64,000 bases of DNA, taken from positions 18,435,570-18,499,569 of the forward strand of contig ML679989.1 of the NCBI GenBank assembly GCA_007922225.1, in the 5' to 3' direction. Made by a program: the position numbers and the translations under genes. Under the pieces are notes generated by a model that was given only the letters and a program-made list of their open reading frames with translations, was not told the origin of the DNA and made no database searches. The stretch comes from Emydura subglobosa. Lineage: Eukaryota > Chordata > Testudines > Chelidae. Positions 10,860 through 22,720 of the stretch are shown in pieces. Positions within the stretch are counted from its first letter, which is position 1. Each line of letters opens with the position of its first letter.

Positions 10860-12010
10860 GATTCTTCTGTATTTGCAGATCTGCAGGAAGTACTGCACCA
10901 ACCTCGGCTATGAGGATTTCTTGGAGGACAGATTGCTTCAGGACATAGGGAGAACCAACGCAAGGTGGTTGTTGGCACTCACGGAGCAGCTGCAGATGGT
11001 GCAACACCACTTCTGGGCCTGAGAAACAAGCACTGACTGGCAGGATCACATCGTAATGCAGATTTGGGATGATGAGCAGCGGCTGCAGAACTTTTGGCTG
11101 GGAAAGGCCTCTTCCCTGGAGCTGCGTGCCGATCTCACAGCCGCACGTGGACACTAGAACGAGAGGTGCATTGACAATGGAGAACGGTCAGTGGGAAACC
11201 ATTATGGAGATAGAAAATCCACAGTGGGGGCCATTGTTATGCAAGTGCGTGGGGCCATTTATCGTACACAGAGCTGTGACTCTTGGCTATGTGCAGGACT
11301 CAGTGGATGGATCTGCAGTGGTAGGATTCCTGAACTGTGGTGGGGCAAAAGATGGCATGAACATCCTTATATTGGCACCCACCCGCCTTGCCACAGAGAC
11401 CATCATCAGAAAGGGCTGCGTACACAGGCCAGCATCCCTTTCGTTTACCAAAAGCGCATTCAAGGGTCATTCTGCACCTGCCGAGCCAGTGGTTGAATCT
11501 TTTCCTTGTGGCCAGTTTACAGCTTAACGTGCAAAGGGTAGCCTGGGTACCCCAGAATCACCCTGGGCGCTTCAATATCGCCAGTGGTAATCCACTGCGC
11601 GGGAAAGAACGTCTCAGTGTGCAGGCTTCTGTCCTCTTAAAGACCTGAGCCTCATGCACCTTCCCCGACCAGCCCACACTGATATGGGTGAAGCCTCTCC
11701 CGTGATCCACCACTGCTTGCGTAACCAGAGAAAAGCAGTAGATTGGATCTCACAGGAAAAAAAAGCCATCCCACTGGTTACAGCGGCCTGCTGGCTCCTG
11801 CAGAACATCTGTGAGGCAAAGGAAAAGCTGCCACGGAGGTGGCGCGCCTGGCTGCCTTTGAACAGCAGACATCAGGGCTATCACAAGAGCCCCGTGTGGC
11901 ACCGTGCAGTCGAGGGAGGTTTTGAAAGAGCACTTCCGCAGTCAGCCAGACTAGCGTGCACTGCCGGAGCATTCTCGAGGCCTGGCCCTTTGCGTGCCGC
12001 TAGGAAGGGT
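10860..12010 (+). pseudogene. Relic HARBI1-like transposase (PIF/Harbinger)
   Basis: Frame pieces line up with the HARBI1-like nuclease common in turtle genomes. An N-terminal piece 'LLALTEQLQMVQHHFWA' (about 10970-11020) meets a TGA at 11020-11022 where the family has Arg, as expected from CGA to TGA decay. It continues as 'ETSTDWQDHIVMQIWDDEQ'. After a gap come 'DRKSTVGAIVMQV' (11206-11244), then in another frame 'LGYVQDSVDGSAVVGFLNCG' with 'LILAP' (11280-11385). Near 11780 a late piece 'ACWLLQNICEAKEK' fits the family's C-terminal Leu-His-Asn region, with Gln in place of the usual His. At least two frameshifts, a stop and an internal loss of roughly 30 codons make it non-functional. Family assignment is from recalled consensus. 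Confidence 0.7.
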
Positions 12011-12021
12011 GAAGTGCTTGT

Positions 12022-12725
12022 GTGACGCAGTGGAGATATGCTTGGGGTTTTCTCTGAGTGCTGGTTGTGTGCGCGCCTCAGTTTCCCCATATGCTACTCA
12101 TGTATTTCGGTGATGGGACTCGGATGTGTGATCATGTCAGAGACCACGAGCGGGTGGATCGGCCTTCCCCAGCCACACGTACGCAGACCTAGCCAGGACC
12201 CCTGCCCTGCCCCAACCCGTTGCAACAGGTTGTGGCAGGTGGAGACCAAGAGGAGTGGCCACCTTGTCTCCAAAGAACTGGTGAGAGGCAAGGGGATGGC
12301 TTGCGGGGGTGACGGGAGCCTGGAAGGCAGAGCCAGTGCCCGGCGGGGGGGGGGGGGGGGGTGTCACCCAGGAGCAGAGCCCAAGGAGGGGGGCTCTGGG
12401 GCTCCTCAGGTGGTCGCTGCTGTAACGCCTAGTTAAGCTGCTAGCAAAACCTTTCTACGCTATGATCCTAAGATCTAATAAACCCTTCTGATGCCCACCC
12501 TGGCTGTGAATCGCTTCTGACTGCAAGGCGGGGTGCATGGAAGAACTCCCCAGGGTCCCATCTAGGGGGGATCACAGGGAGTGTTCTGGCGGAGCTGGGC
12601 TGCTGGACCCTCTGAGGCCAGAGTCAGCAGATGGCTGCACTGGCCTGTGGAGACCCGAGGGGGCAGGCTGCAAAGCACCAGAGTGCCGACTGCCTGCGAT
12701 TCCAGAGCACAGTTCCTGTGGGCTC
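12022..12725 (+). repeat. Possible solo LTR
   Basis: Begins TGTGACGCAGTGGAGATATG, resembling a family of turtle LTRs that start TGTGACG. It carries 'cctcagtttccccatatg' near 12078 and an AATAAA at 12477-12482 followed by 'ccctggctgtgaatcgcttc'. A poly-G run lies at 12345-12361. No gag or pol coding was seen nearby. The right end is uncertain and no target duplication was confirmed. Confidence 0.45.
12345..12361. repeat. Poly-G run
   Basis: About 17 consecutive G; length unreliable. Confidence 0.9.
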
Positions 12726-13514
12726 GGTCTCAGCTTGTCATGGATTTATAAATAGAACTGGGTATTTTCCTGACAAGATGAATGCTGTGGTGCATTTACA
12801 AGCCCTGTGTGCTAAACTGCCGCGATGCAGTCTGCAATAGTTGTTGTGAACTAATAAAGAGAATTTAATTCTCCAAAATTAGAACTTCGATTTCCTGCAG
12901 TTTCCCCCACCCCAGTGCAAAACCAAACCCCTGTCAGTGCTACACAAGTTTGCAACATAACAGGTAATAATTTAAAACTTGAAAGGTGAGAAACATCTAT
13001 ATGTAGCCAGGTGTGGCTATGTGTACACCAGCTCTGGTTCTCCCAGCTCAGCGTATGTGAAGATGTAGATGTGAAGATGTAGTTTTCTTTGCTGTGGCCA
13101 GCTTGGGGTAAGGTGCTAGGGGTAAGGATGCAGCTCTGGGAGCATATGGCCGTGGTGTTATCCAAGGAATGCAAAGGGTGGAGAATCCAGGAGTTTTGGA
13201 CCAGTAAGTCAACCAGTCTGCAGCATTTGGCTTTGCTGCCTGAGAGGACCCATTATGTCCTGTGGGACTTCTGACCCTTTCTCCTCTCCTCTCTGTCTTT
13301 CTCCATGCTGTCTGGCATACTGGCCCTCCAAGCCCAGCGTTCCTGGTCTGATACAACACCGGCTTGCACAATCTTTTTCTGTGAGACCCTCCCGAATCCT
13401 CTTTTATCTCTTCTCTTCAGGGTCAAGCATTCTCTGGGCGTGGAGGGGTCACCCCTCAAGGTTTCCACAACAGAAGCTGCTGATAAAAACAGAGAGATCT
13501 ACCACATAACACAC

Positions 13515-13950
13515 GACCCAGGGGTCACCCAGGGAAATTAACAGGCAGCAAGCTTTAAAAAACAAACAAACAAACCCAAAAACCCCAGAAGGAAATACTT
13601 CTTCACACAACGCACGGTCACCTTGTGGGACTCGTTTCCAGGGGATGTGGTGAAGGACAAAACTGTAACTGGGTTCAAAAAAGAATGAGATAAGTTCATG
13701 GAGAGTTGGTCCATCCATGGCTATTAGCCAAGAGGGCCAGGGATGCAACCTCATGCTCTGGGTGCCCCAGGCCTCTAACTGCCCGAAGCTGAGAGTGGAT
13801 GACAGGATGGATCGCTCAGTAATCGCCCTCTTCTGTTGATTCCCTATGAAGCACCTGGCCTCGGCCACTGTCGGAAGACAGGAAATGCAGCGAGCCGGCC
13901 CGTGGGGCTGACCCAGTATGGCCATTCTTATGTTCTTATTGAATTGACAG
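13515..13950 (+). repeat. CR1 3' end with terminal microsatellite
   Basis: Remnants of the ORF2 C-terminus ('aaatacttcttcacacaacg', 'tggctattagccaag') lead into the 3' UTR, with 'cactgtcggaagacaggaaa', 'tgacccagtatggccattct' and a terminal 'tatgttctta' repeat. An AAAC-rich insertion near 13560 disrupts the coding part. Confidence 0.85.
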
Positions 13951-14937
13951 GCACAACGGAAAGGGAAGGATACATTCCAAAACTCCCTTTCCTTATTTCC
14001 ATAAACACTTCTCATAAGAAATGCTGATTGACAAACCTCCCGTGGAACGCCTCAGCACAGCACTGATCTCCAACCCAGCCTGGGCAAGCACAGCCCACCA
14101 GGGATGAGGGGACAAAGGGTTTTCTGTTGTGTGAAGCTACAAAATGATGGCCACTATTTCCACGGGTCCACATCTAGGGCCATGGCAATGAATCCTGTGC
14201 AGGGACGGTGATTGTAGCTGATCTTGCGCTCAGCTGCTACAGGCATCCCAGGCCGGTATGCCACGAGCCGGTTTGCTGCACTGGTGCCACCGAACTCCTT
14301 GCAGAGCGGTGTGGGAAAGTGTCTTACCATGCAGGAAGAAATCAGGGAGCCCTCCCTAGTAGAGGATCGCAGAGCAGCGCCTTGAACATTTCACTGAGAT
14401 CTCTCAGGAGGATAAAAGGACCCTCCATGTGTACATAAACTGCTCTGCAGGACCTCATCCCCCACTTCCGCCTAACCCAACGGGGGCACTGCACAGCAGA
14501 TGCAAAACTCTGTTTCTCTTGTACCTTTGCTGCTTCTCAGCGAAGTAAAACAACGAACAGTCAATACCTTTGTCTGGTTAACCTGGGGATGGGGCAGGCA
14601 CCAGCTTTCAATTGAAGCACTGTAAGGAAAAATGCAGGCACACTTCACCTGAGTTCCCGTCCCTTTCATCAGGCTCATCCCTGCTCACCTGGCGGGACTG
14701 GAGACTGTGGCAGAGTCTCAAACAGGTCCTGGCTTGCAGGATGGCTGGCGTCCCCCCCTCCGCCCCTCTCCTCCTCATGGCAGGGGTCTCTGTCTCAGGC
14801 TCCTCCAGAGTATCCAGAGTGGTCTGCAGGGGGCTGATGGAGTCTCTGCCAAGCATGGCACACTGTTCCTTCCAGAAGTGGCAAGTCTCCGATGCCACAC
14901 CCAGTCGATTGTTGGCCTCCCTGGCCTTGATATAGGA

Positions 14938-15165
14938 CCGTTAGGGTCAACGTAGGTCATACAACGTAGGGTCTACGCTCGCACTGGGTTGATCGCAGTA
15001 GGTCGACCATGGCTCAACACGGTTTGGGGAGGTGGTTTTACTGTGTCACTCTCACGGGGTGATGACATTATGAGGCGATAAATTTGAGTGTAGACGCATG
15101 CACGAATATGTGGAATCAAGGCAACTTACGTCAACCTAACTTTGGAGCGTAGCCAAGCCTCAGTC
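14938..15165. mobile_element. Degenerate Harbinger-like MITE
   Basis: Contains 'gggtctacgctcgcactggg', 'taggtcgacc', 'gagtgtagacgcatgc' and 'cgtcaacctaac'. These are the internal modules of the better MITE copies, but the ends have decayed. Confidence 0.4.
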
Positions 15166-17295
15166 AAAAGAATCCCCCCCCCCCGCCTCGCAAAGCCAAT
15201 TTACTAAACTAAGTTACAGAATGACAGACCTGATACGCTAAAGAGAGACCAATGACACACTGCCCTCCACATGCTACTAGAATACAAATACTGAGTGGAT
15301 CAGTGTGAGTTAGCATGCAATGACCAAAGGGGCGAAGGGATTGATTTAAGGAGAAAAGATTAAAGGAATTAATATGTTTAGCTTGGCTAAACAATGACTA
15401 ATTAGAGAAGGAAGTGGGGACATCACAGCCATCTCCCAGCACTGCAGTGTATAGACCCAGGAGGGAAGGAGATAGCATAGCAGGGTACAACTAGGAATAA
15501 AGAGATTAAACAGAACATCTAGAACAATGTGTTATTGGTGAGTGAGCGAATAGTCAATGGGCTGTTTATAAATCAAGGTCCTGGAGAAGTGCATGTAATG
15601 CAGTCCTGCACTGACCCCTGGTCCTGGCTTTCAGAAGGACTTTGCGACGCAAATTAAAGCCACTTTCAGTTCTAAGTGATGCCCTCTTCTATGTTTGTGC
15701 AAGACTCCCTGTTACCTCCACACACCAGAAAAAAACTACCCTGAAGTAAGTCAAGCCTGCAAAGGAAACAGCTGCACTGTGAATAAACAGAGTCATTTCT
15801 ACCAAAACCTTCCTGGGTCTTATTCTTCTTCCCGCATCGTACTACTGGGAGTCAGGGGGAGAAGAGATCACTTTTCAGACTTGATGCTGTCTGTTGGCTG
15901 AAGCGGGGCCGTCAGTGTAGGCGATGCTGGCAGCACCGCCTACAGTTAAGGTTGGCCAGTACTTTCCATTATGAGACCCTGTTTCGAGTTGCTTACAACA
16001 TTGCAAAATGTAAACCATTCCGGCTAAAGTTTTCCATGCCTGCTGTTTGCTTCAAGCTGAACTTCTTTGGGCAGTCTCAGCAGGAACTGTTCAGCTGTTT
16101 CAGAGAAAGAGATTAGGGAAAAGAGAGAGACAAAGTGAATGAGTGATAACTTTTACTTAACCCAGCTTTTCTTGGTGCAAGAGACACACTTTCCAGCTAC
16201 AGTGCTGTTCTTATCCGAAGAACTCTGGGTAGCTTGAAAGTCTCTCGCTCTCACCAACAGGAGTTGGTCCAATAAAAGCTGTTACCTCACCCACCTTGTC
16301 TTTCGCATATTCTGGGCCCAATATGATGACACCAACACTGCAACCGACACTAGGGGAAAACGTCATTTTGCTCATGTTAAAATTCTTAAGACCACTCTGG
16401 GAAGCATCAGTGGCTTTGGAGTAGAGACTTGTAATTGGACAGAGGGGTTGCCTCAGGATCAGAGGCGCCTCTTGGCATCCAAATTTAGGAGCCACGAACC
16501 TCTGAAAATTGCTGGTTACATTGGACGGTAGAGACTTGTTGGTAGCGGAAGAGTCAGTCTGCACTGAGCATGCTTCAGCCCAGGTCTGCCAGGACTTCAT
16601 TGCAATTTCTCCTCCTGGTGCACTGTGGCACCAGATGCAGAACTGAGAGCATGGAAACAGTCTTTCTTGTGCTCTCATAGTTTCTCCTGCTGGCACTCAG
16701 GTTCCATGGAGGAGCCAGAGGCAGCCTGGAATAGAAGCAGAGCACAGGACCAGAAGGTTCTGTAGCCATTATACCACACTCCCCTCAAGAACTTGGGGTA
16801 GGACCCAGGATTCTTAGTTTGCTGGCTTCCCACCCCACACACAGCGCAAGAACTGGCCTGCAGCTTTTGCCTGCTGACTGGCGGTGCGGGCAGGGAGTCT
16901 CACAGGGATAGAATGGGGACTATCATGGGTGCGTTGGCACACTCTGCCCACTAAGCACAGAGTGTGTCTTTACAGTCGATTCTTTAAGCCCGATTTTGAA
17001 GGAAAAACCATATGTCAGTTACACTGTATATGAAAGAGTGCGCGGGTAACTTCCATCACTTTTGCCTGTTTTCCTTCCCCTGTAGCCAACATATCCCACT
17101 TCGATTGCAGCTGAAGGGCTATCTGGCAAGGCCCTTTAGCCCTACGCTCCAGAAAGCATGAGCCAGATGGAGTTAGGCAGGCCGTAGAACGCCCCAACCA
17201 AGAGTATTGAGAGGGGAACGGGGCTGTGGATAGATTTTGTTAAACTAAAACCAAGAGGCCGCACCAGAGCTCCCCTCCCACACACCACACACTGT

Positions 17296-20025
17296 ACATT
17301 GGCTTGAAATATGATCATTTAATAAAACTTTCTTTTTAAAATACAGTCCATACAACAAGGGTGGTTTAGTGTCAGGAATTTACATTAACAGACTACAGTA
17401 AGGATACGGAACGGTAAAGTGACAACTTAGCCATAAAACCTTGCGATCGAGGCTTTGGTCGACAGCCAGCTGTGTCATCGTCATGCAGCTGTTCACACAC
17501 ACAGTGCCACAGGGTGCTACGCAATTTACCCAGGCTCTGCCGTGCACAGTGTGTTTCCCATGGCACTTTGGTGCCGTCTGCTTCACTAGTGGCCGAGCCT
17601 TGTAGCTCTTCGCTGCAGGTCTGTACGTGTGTCTCATACACATGCAAAGATTCCAGCTCTTCTCCGGACAGTTGACTGAGGGCAGATGTGAGGGGTGACA
17701 GGAGGAAGCTACAGCGTGAACTCAGCCTTCCATGCATGGGGTTTGGATGTGGAGCCGCGTGAGTGAAACAACCTGAGATTCAACTTTGGGCCACATCCGT
17801 GGCAATTCAGACATTGCTGTGTGCGCTGGGTGGGCTCAGCATTGGGGGTCCATGGAGGCCTCTACAGCCAAAGAAGGAAGCCTCGGTGTGTGTGTGTGGG
17901 GGGGGGAATGCACTGCACCCTACTGCACCTTCAAAAACGGGTGGAACTTTACCTCTCCTGGACTGTGATTGGCCTGCTAGTGACACTCACAAGTGGCAGA
18001 GACACAGGTGAGCTACCATGGCAGTCCAGAGTAGCTGGACCCCGGGAAGCATTACAATGGGGCCCGAGGCTGTCCTCATCGTTAGCACAGAGGCATCCCA
18101 CAAAGACTCCAGAGCCCAGCATGCAACGCTCCATAGGCAGGCCAGGCATTTGTGTTCCAGTTCAAGAGAAATAGAAATCTGCCCCATTTCAGGTCAACGG
18201 GGTGTAATCCTTGGGCTCCTGGGAGCCACTGAGCGAAGAAGATTGCATAGGTGCACTGGCCCGTGCTTGCTAAGTGAAAAGGCTCACCGCCGTGGGACAC
18301 CGGCACAGCTTGGCTGAGAACGGGTGTGCAAATGAGGCCGTGGTTGGAATAATCTCTGCACCCTGCTACTACCCTCTCTGAAGCAGCCAGGACAAGGCTC
18401 CCCTGCCTGGTTGCTGGCATTCAGCACACCGCCCTGTGGCGGGGGGTGGTGGAGGAGAAGCTCCAGTTATAAGCTGTAAGCCTCCACTGTTGCTGTTTGC
18501 CCCTTGCGTGATCCCTCCCCAGGCCACACTGAGAACAGGTTAAAAGTTACCCAGTTTAAAGTTCCGAACCAGTGATCATCTGCGGCTTTTCCCATTAAAG
18601 AGACTGGGCCTTCTCGTCTCCCTGGGGTGGCACTGGAAAGGTTACTCACTGCTGGGGTTTAGCAAATGGAATTCACTCTTTCCATAGGAACCGCACAAAG
18701 ATGGTGGTTTTTCTTTTGGTTCCCAGGACAGCCAGGCCAGTGAAGAATGATAGAAGGGACCCATCAAAGAGCATTTCCAGCAACTAACTCACAGCACTGG
18801 GGTCTCTCTGTGCACCTACTCCATAGCTCTCTGTCCCACAGTAAGTGATGAAATCAACCAGAGAGGCCAGAGACTTAACGGGAGAATCAAAGTCGGGCGG
18901 GCTGAGAAATTCACCATCAGAAACCTGCATAGCTGGTTTATTGGACAAACCGTTTTATACAACAAAGGAGAGGAGATGGCCAGAAAGGTGTGCGCGCCCT
19001 GGCCAGGTTATTTGGTGGAAAATGCTACAAACATGGGTTTATAAAACCTGCATCACAGCAGAATTCAGTGATGGGGTCTGATACAGCAAGTTTGCCCTAA
19101 CTCCCATGGACAGAGAGACAAAGGCACCGGGGTCTAGAGTCCCCCAAATGGGAAGCCAGATACACCTGTGATTTGGGGTGGGGTATCCCCCCTTTGCTCA
19201 CTGGGATGGGCTCTGGGGAGGTCTGGTTCCCATTTCTTAGTTCCCACCCCCGGCTTCTTTTGCTCCTGCTTTTGGCATGACGCCATGTAACCTGGGCACC
19301 AAGGGCGCTCGGGGCTGGAGAGGATTTCTGGTGGAGGAACGCACTGGGATCCTGTCACTAGATCCTCGTGGCTCTTATCGACGATATCGATACCAGACTT
19401 TTCTCGGAAAGTTTCCCACCTGTTCAGCAACCCAGCTCCTGGGCTCCAGCGGCCGTGCCAGCCACCGTACACATCAACTCTGCTCCCCTGGGCAAGCACT
19501 GGGGCTGCAACACTAGCATGTGCGAGGGTGGGACACTTTCCCTGTTCACTCCTTGATCCCCTCCCATGACCACTTTGCACCTGCTCTATCACTAGTATCA
19601 CCTGTAGCCCCCAAAAGAAACAAACAAAACAAACCCTAAAGTGAAGACACTGCCACCCCCTGCGCTATCATTCCGGCCACCAGCTGCCCACTTCTACCCC
19701 AGGGAACCAGAGCTCCCAGCCCTGCCGGAGAGCAGCAAGCAGCTGAAATAATGCACAGAACGCAGGGCAGGGAAGGGGCAAGATCACAACAGAAAGAACA
19801 ATGAGCAGCTGGAAACAGCAGTGACCCTCCCGCACCCCCAAAGCTGTTGGCCGGTGTGTACAGGGGGGGTCTAACAGTCTGGCGGCCGAGTCCGGGGAGC
19901 CGCCGCGCACCCAGCGGCAGTCACGGCCGGAGTCCCTCGGGAGGAGCCGAGTTTCTGGAGTTCTGCCTGGTCAGGTTTTTGGCATTCTGCACCCCAGTCC
20001 GTAGCGAGGTCGGGCAGGAGCGAGG
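17296..20025 (-). other. NPDC1: Probable NPDC1 3' UTR
   Basis: Sequence between the NPDC1 stop codon and the best minus-strand polyadenylation site. It contains no CR1, MIR or MITE that I recognise, unlike the DNA on either side, which fits a transcribed UTR. Mammalian NPDC1 3' UTRs are much shorter as I recall, so the alternative end near 18920 should be kept in mind. Confidence 0.4.
17318..17323 (-). terminator. NPDC1: Probable NPDC1 polyadenylation signal (ATTAAA)
   Basis: Minus-strand ATTAAA is followed after about 22 bases by a CA-containing cleavage context (near 17296) and then a strongly GU-rich element, 'gtgtgtggtgtgtggg'. This is the classical three-part polyadenylation arrangement. 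It would end a minus-strand transcript about 2.7 kb beyond the NPDC1 stop. A second candidate, AATAAA at 18942-18937, has a weaker downstream element. Confidence 0.5.
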
Positions 20026-20103
20026 TTACTGGTGCGACTTGGGGCTCGGATGGGGTAAGGAAGAGTCGTCAAAGAGGGGGTTCTTCACTTCCATTTCTCC
20101 AGT
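20026..20103 (-). CDS. NPDC1: NPDC1 exon 9 (C-terminus and stop)
   Basis: The exon opens after 'tctgcag' (AG at 20105-20104) in phase 0. It encodes 25 residues starting Thr-Gly-Glu-Met-Glu-Val and ends with TAA at 20028-20026. The 'TGEMEVKNPLFDD' block is the strongly conserved end of NPDC1; the last dozen residues (Ser/Pro-rich) are lineage-specific. It follows exon 8's 'CPGLAP' directly, as in mammals. The intron between them (20104-23306) holds the assembly gap. Confidence 0.95.
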   Translation of the reverse strand, partial: TGEMEVKNPLFDDSSLPHPSPKSHQ

Positions 20104-20290
20104 CTGCAGAGGTTTGGCAGGGAAAGAAGATGGGAGGGGGAGAAGCCAGCAGGTTAGAGGTCACAGCAGCTTATTTCAGCCTCCCCTCCCTCGGAGACAC
20201 TTGATGTTAGGACGTTAGCCTCCCCCGCTCATCCTCCCAGCAGTCAGTGCAGCAGTGCTACGCTCCTTAGCGATCGGATCACGCCCTGGC

Positions 20291-20300
20291 NNNNNNNNNN
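20291..20300. other. Assembly gap (10 N)
   Basis: Ten N placed directly before two copies of 'cccgttgtgtaacacagcc' (20301-20319 and 20329-20347, 28 bases apart). The gap length is probably nominal. Confidence 1.
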
Positions 20301-20329
20301 CCCGTTGTGTAACACAGCCACGCATAGCC

Positions 20330-20520
20330 CCGTTGTGTAACACAGCCTATGACAAACATTCTTCCATTGACGTAGCTGCATCTCCCCCGTAGCTATGTCA
20401 ACCTCAAACTTAAGTGTGGGCCGCGCCTTAGGCTGTGCCTGCACCAGGAGAGCTGTACCAGTGTAGCTGTCCTTACACACTATACCCCCAGAGCCCTCCT
20501 GGTGCTGACGCTTTGCACCG
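20330..20520. mobile_element. Degenerate Harbinger-like MITE pieces
   Basis: 'cattcttccattgacgtagc' and 'gtagctatgtcaacc' are MITE internal modules in reverse orientation. They are followed by 'ggctgtgcctgcaccagg' and 'ctgtaccagtgtagctgt', which look like the start of another copy. Boundaries are unclear, and the gap at 20291 may hide the left end. Confidence 0.4.
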
Positions 20521-20670
20521 GTAAAGCACAGCCAACCCTCATGAGCGAAACAAGCGACACCAGTCAACATGCGATTCTGCCATTGCAGCTACGTCTGCAG
20601 GAGGGACTTTGCTGGCACAGCTGCACTGATCCGGGATCACACCTCAGGTCTGTAGCACAGACCGGCCTGA

Positions 20671-20911
20671 GGCCTGGTCTACAGTGAGAGACCAGCCATC
20701 ACCCTCAGGGCTCTGAAAAATTTTGCACTCTCAAGCTTCGTAGTTATGTCAGTCCAAGCCCTGGTACAGCTGCGGTTAGGTCGACGGACGATTTCGTCCC
20801 TTGACTTACTATGGCCTCTTGGAGAGACGGATTACCTACATCAACGGAAAACCCCTTCCATCCATGTAGGAAGCGTCTACACTATGGTGCTGCTGTGGTG
20901 TAGACATGCCC
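20671..20911. mobile_element. Harbinger-like MITE, 241 bp, with TGA target duplication
   Basis: The left end GGCCTGGTCTACAG and right end TGTAGACATGCCC are inverted repeats. The element is bounded by TGA on both sides (20668-20670 and 20912-20914). Internal 'ggtcgacgga' and 'gagagacggattacctacat' match the modules of other turtle copies. Non-coding. Confidence 0.7.
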
Positions 20912-21144
20912 TGAGACCGCAAGGAGAACCCGTGGCTGCAAGTCTCAGAGCCCAGGGCTGCAGACTCAGGCTTGTGCGATGGAGCTAACAATAGCAGGGT
21001 AGACATTCCTGCTCAGGGTATGACACCCGTCTCCTCGCCGCGTTCAGTGCCCGAGTGGGACCGTCCACACAGCTATTTTCAGCAGCAAAGTCCGAGTCTG
21101 AGCCTGAAGCCCTGGGCTCTGAGACGCGCTGCTGCGGGGTTTGG

Positions 21145-21262
21145 TTTTTTGCTGCGTAGATGGGGGAAGTGACTCGCCCACGGTCACCCAGTAGGTCAGA
21201 GGCATGGCTGGGCTTGGGACCCAGCTGTTCCCATTCTGCACTCTATCCACGGGGCCACACAG
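21145..21262 (-). repeat. MIR-like SINE
   Basis: 'gtgactcgcccacggtcacc', 'cagtaggtcagaggcatggc' and '...gggacccagctgttcccatt' follow the MIR reverse-complement order. Confidence 0.6.
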
Positions 21263-22221
21263 CCTGTCCAAGAGACGTCACATTTCCTTGGGAGGAGCAG
21301 ATTATGGAACTTCCCGGGGCTGGGTCCCATCCTGGCTTTGTGAGGACGGCTGGGGAGGGCACGAGCATGTAGATGGTACAGGCTCCGGTGGCCCCTGAAT
21401 TCTGCCACCCTCCCTGTGCTGACAACAGTCTGACCTGCCTGGGCTGTGTCGATCACAGGACTTTGGCCAAGTTTCCCAGGAGATGTAAGTGAGCAGCCCC
21501 GGACCAAGCTGCCCTATACGATGGCTGGGGGAGGCGAGAGAAAGCGCACCCAGCTGGGACTCTCCGAGATGGACACGGCTGACGCCTCTCAGCGGGGAAG
21601 TAGGGGAGAGGAAATGGCAGCCGGTTGGGGGACGGGGGACGCCACTGCAGGCCAGCTTTAAAAAACCACCCGTGAGCCAGTGTTTGCAACTCTGCAGTGC
21701 GGAGGAGCTGAGAATCCGACAGGAACTGGATGTTTAGTCCCCAGACTGCCAGCGTGCGATAAACCGCCCTTTAATGGGCTGTAAAGATGTAAGGATGACC
21801 CTTAATCTAGGTCCTGATGGCCTGGCAGGGACAGCTATTACCATGTGAAAGGCTGCACGAAAGCTCCCTTTCTGATGCATTGTGCTCCTCTTTGCACCCC
21901 GGCTTGGAACAAGGCTGGCAGGGGCTGCCATGGGTGGGGGGCCGACAGTAGCCCCGCCCAGGAAAAGAATCGGGGGGTTCGCACCTGAGGTTGCCTTACA
22001 GTACATCAGCCACAAAAACTCCATGTGGGGCGTTTACACTGGTCAGTATCTCGGGGGGGAGCAAACCTGGTTTCCTTGCCTGATCTAATCACTATCACCC
22101 CGGGCCCCAGGCCTAGTTAGCTGACAGATAGGAAGCGCCTTCACTGCCGAGCAGTGGGGAAGAGATTCAGAACAAGCAATGCCAGGCACAACCAGTGACA
22201 GGGTTTCCACCCGCAGGCTGA

Positions 22222-22720
22222 GGCCTGGTCTACCCTTAAAATTGGATCAACATAGCTACAGTGCTCAGGGGTGTGAAAAATCCACGGCCGTAACTACGCT
22301 AATCTAACCCCAGGCATAGCCGCGGCTAGGTCCCGTTGACCTGGCTACTGTCGCTCGGGGAGATGGAGTTCCTACAGTGACGGGACAGCCCATTCCATAT
22401 GCACCACAGATGCATAGCTATGGGCTTGTCTACACTCAAAATGCTACAGTGGTGCCGAAGCAGCGCCAGCAATGGGAGGAGCTCTCCCGTTCACATAGTG
22501 AATCAGCTTCCCTGAGAGGCGGTAGCTTGGTTAACGGAAGAATTCTTTCCCACCGGGGAAGTTAAGTTGACCCACTTACGTCACTCAGGGTGTGAAAAAT
22601 CCACCCCTCGAGTGACATAGTTAAGCCGACCTAACCCTGGTGTAGACAATGTTCTTGGGGAGGCAGATTGACACGCTGACAGGAGAACCCCTCCTGTCCC
22701 TGCAGTGAGCGTCTACGATG
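22222..22720. mobile_element. Two Harbinger-like MITEs, tandem or nested
   Basis: A first copy starts GGCCTGGTCTACCC at 22222, after TGA, and lacks a clear right end. A second starts 'gggcttgtctacactc' at 22422. The module 'cagggtgtgaaaaatccac' appears near 22267 and again near 22587, and 'ggaagaattctttccc' occurs once. The second copy ends loosely near 22715 ('gagcgtctacgatg'). Confidence 0.6.

Larger units (their letters stand above)
2841..17290. other. Intergenic region between POU5F3 and NPDC1
   Basis: No host gene exon was recognised in this stretch. It contains the listed CR1, MIR, MITE and transposase fragments, a 37-base tandem duplication and a possible LTR. Longer segments with nothing identifiable are 3300-4840, 4920-7060, 14000-14930 and 15180-17290. 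Small ORFs here lack homology I can recognise. Confidence 0.6.

Noticed and set aside
10372..11154. 260-codon minus-strand ORF
   Set aside because: Antisense shadow of the decayed HARBI1-like transposase, whose family motifs read on the plus strand.
2841..17290. Search for FUT7 or other genes between POU5F3 and NPDC1
   Set aside because: No fucosyltransferase motif or any other conserved gene was seen; FUT7 is expected on the far side of POU5F3, left of the window.
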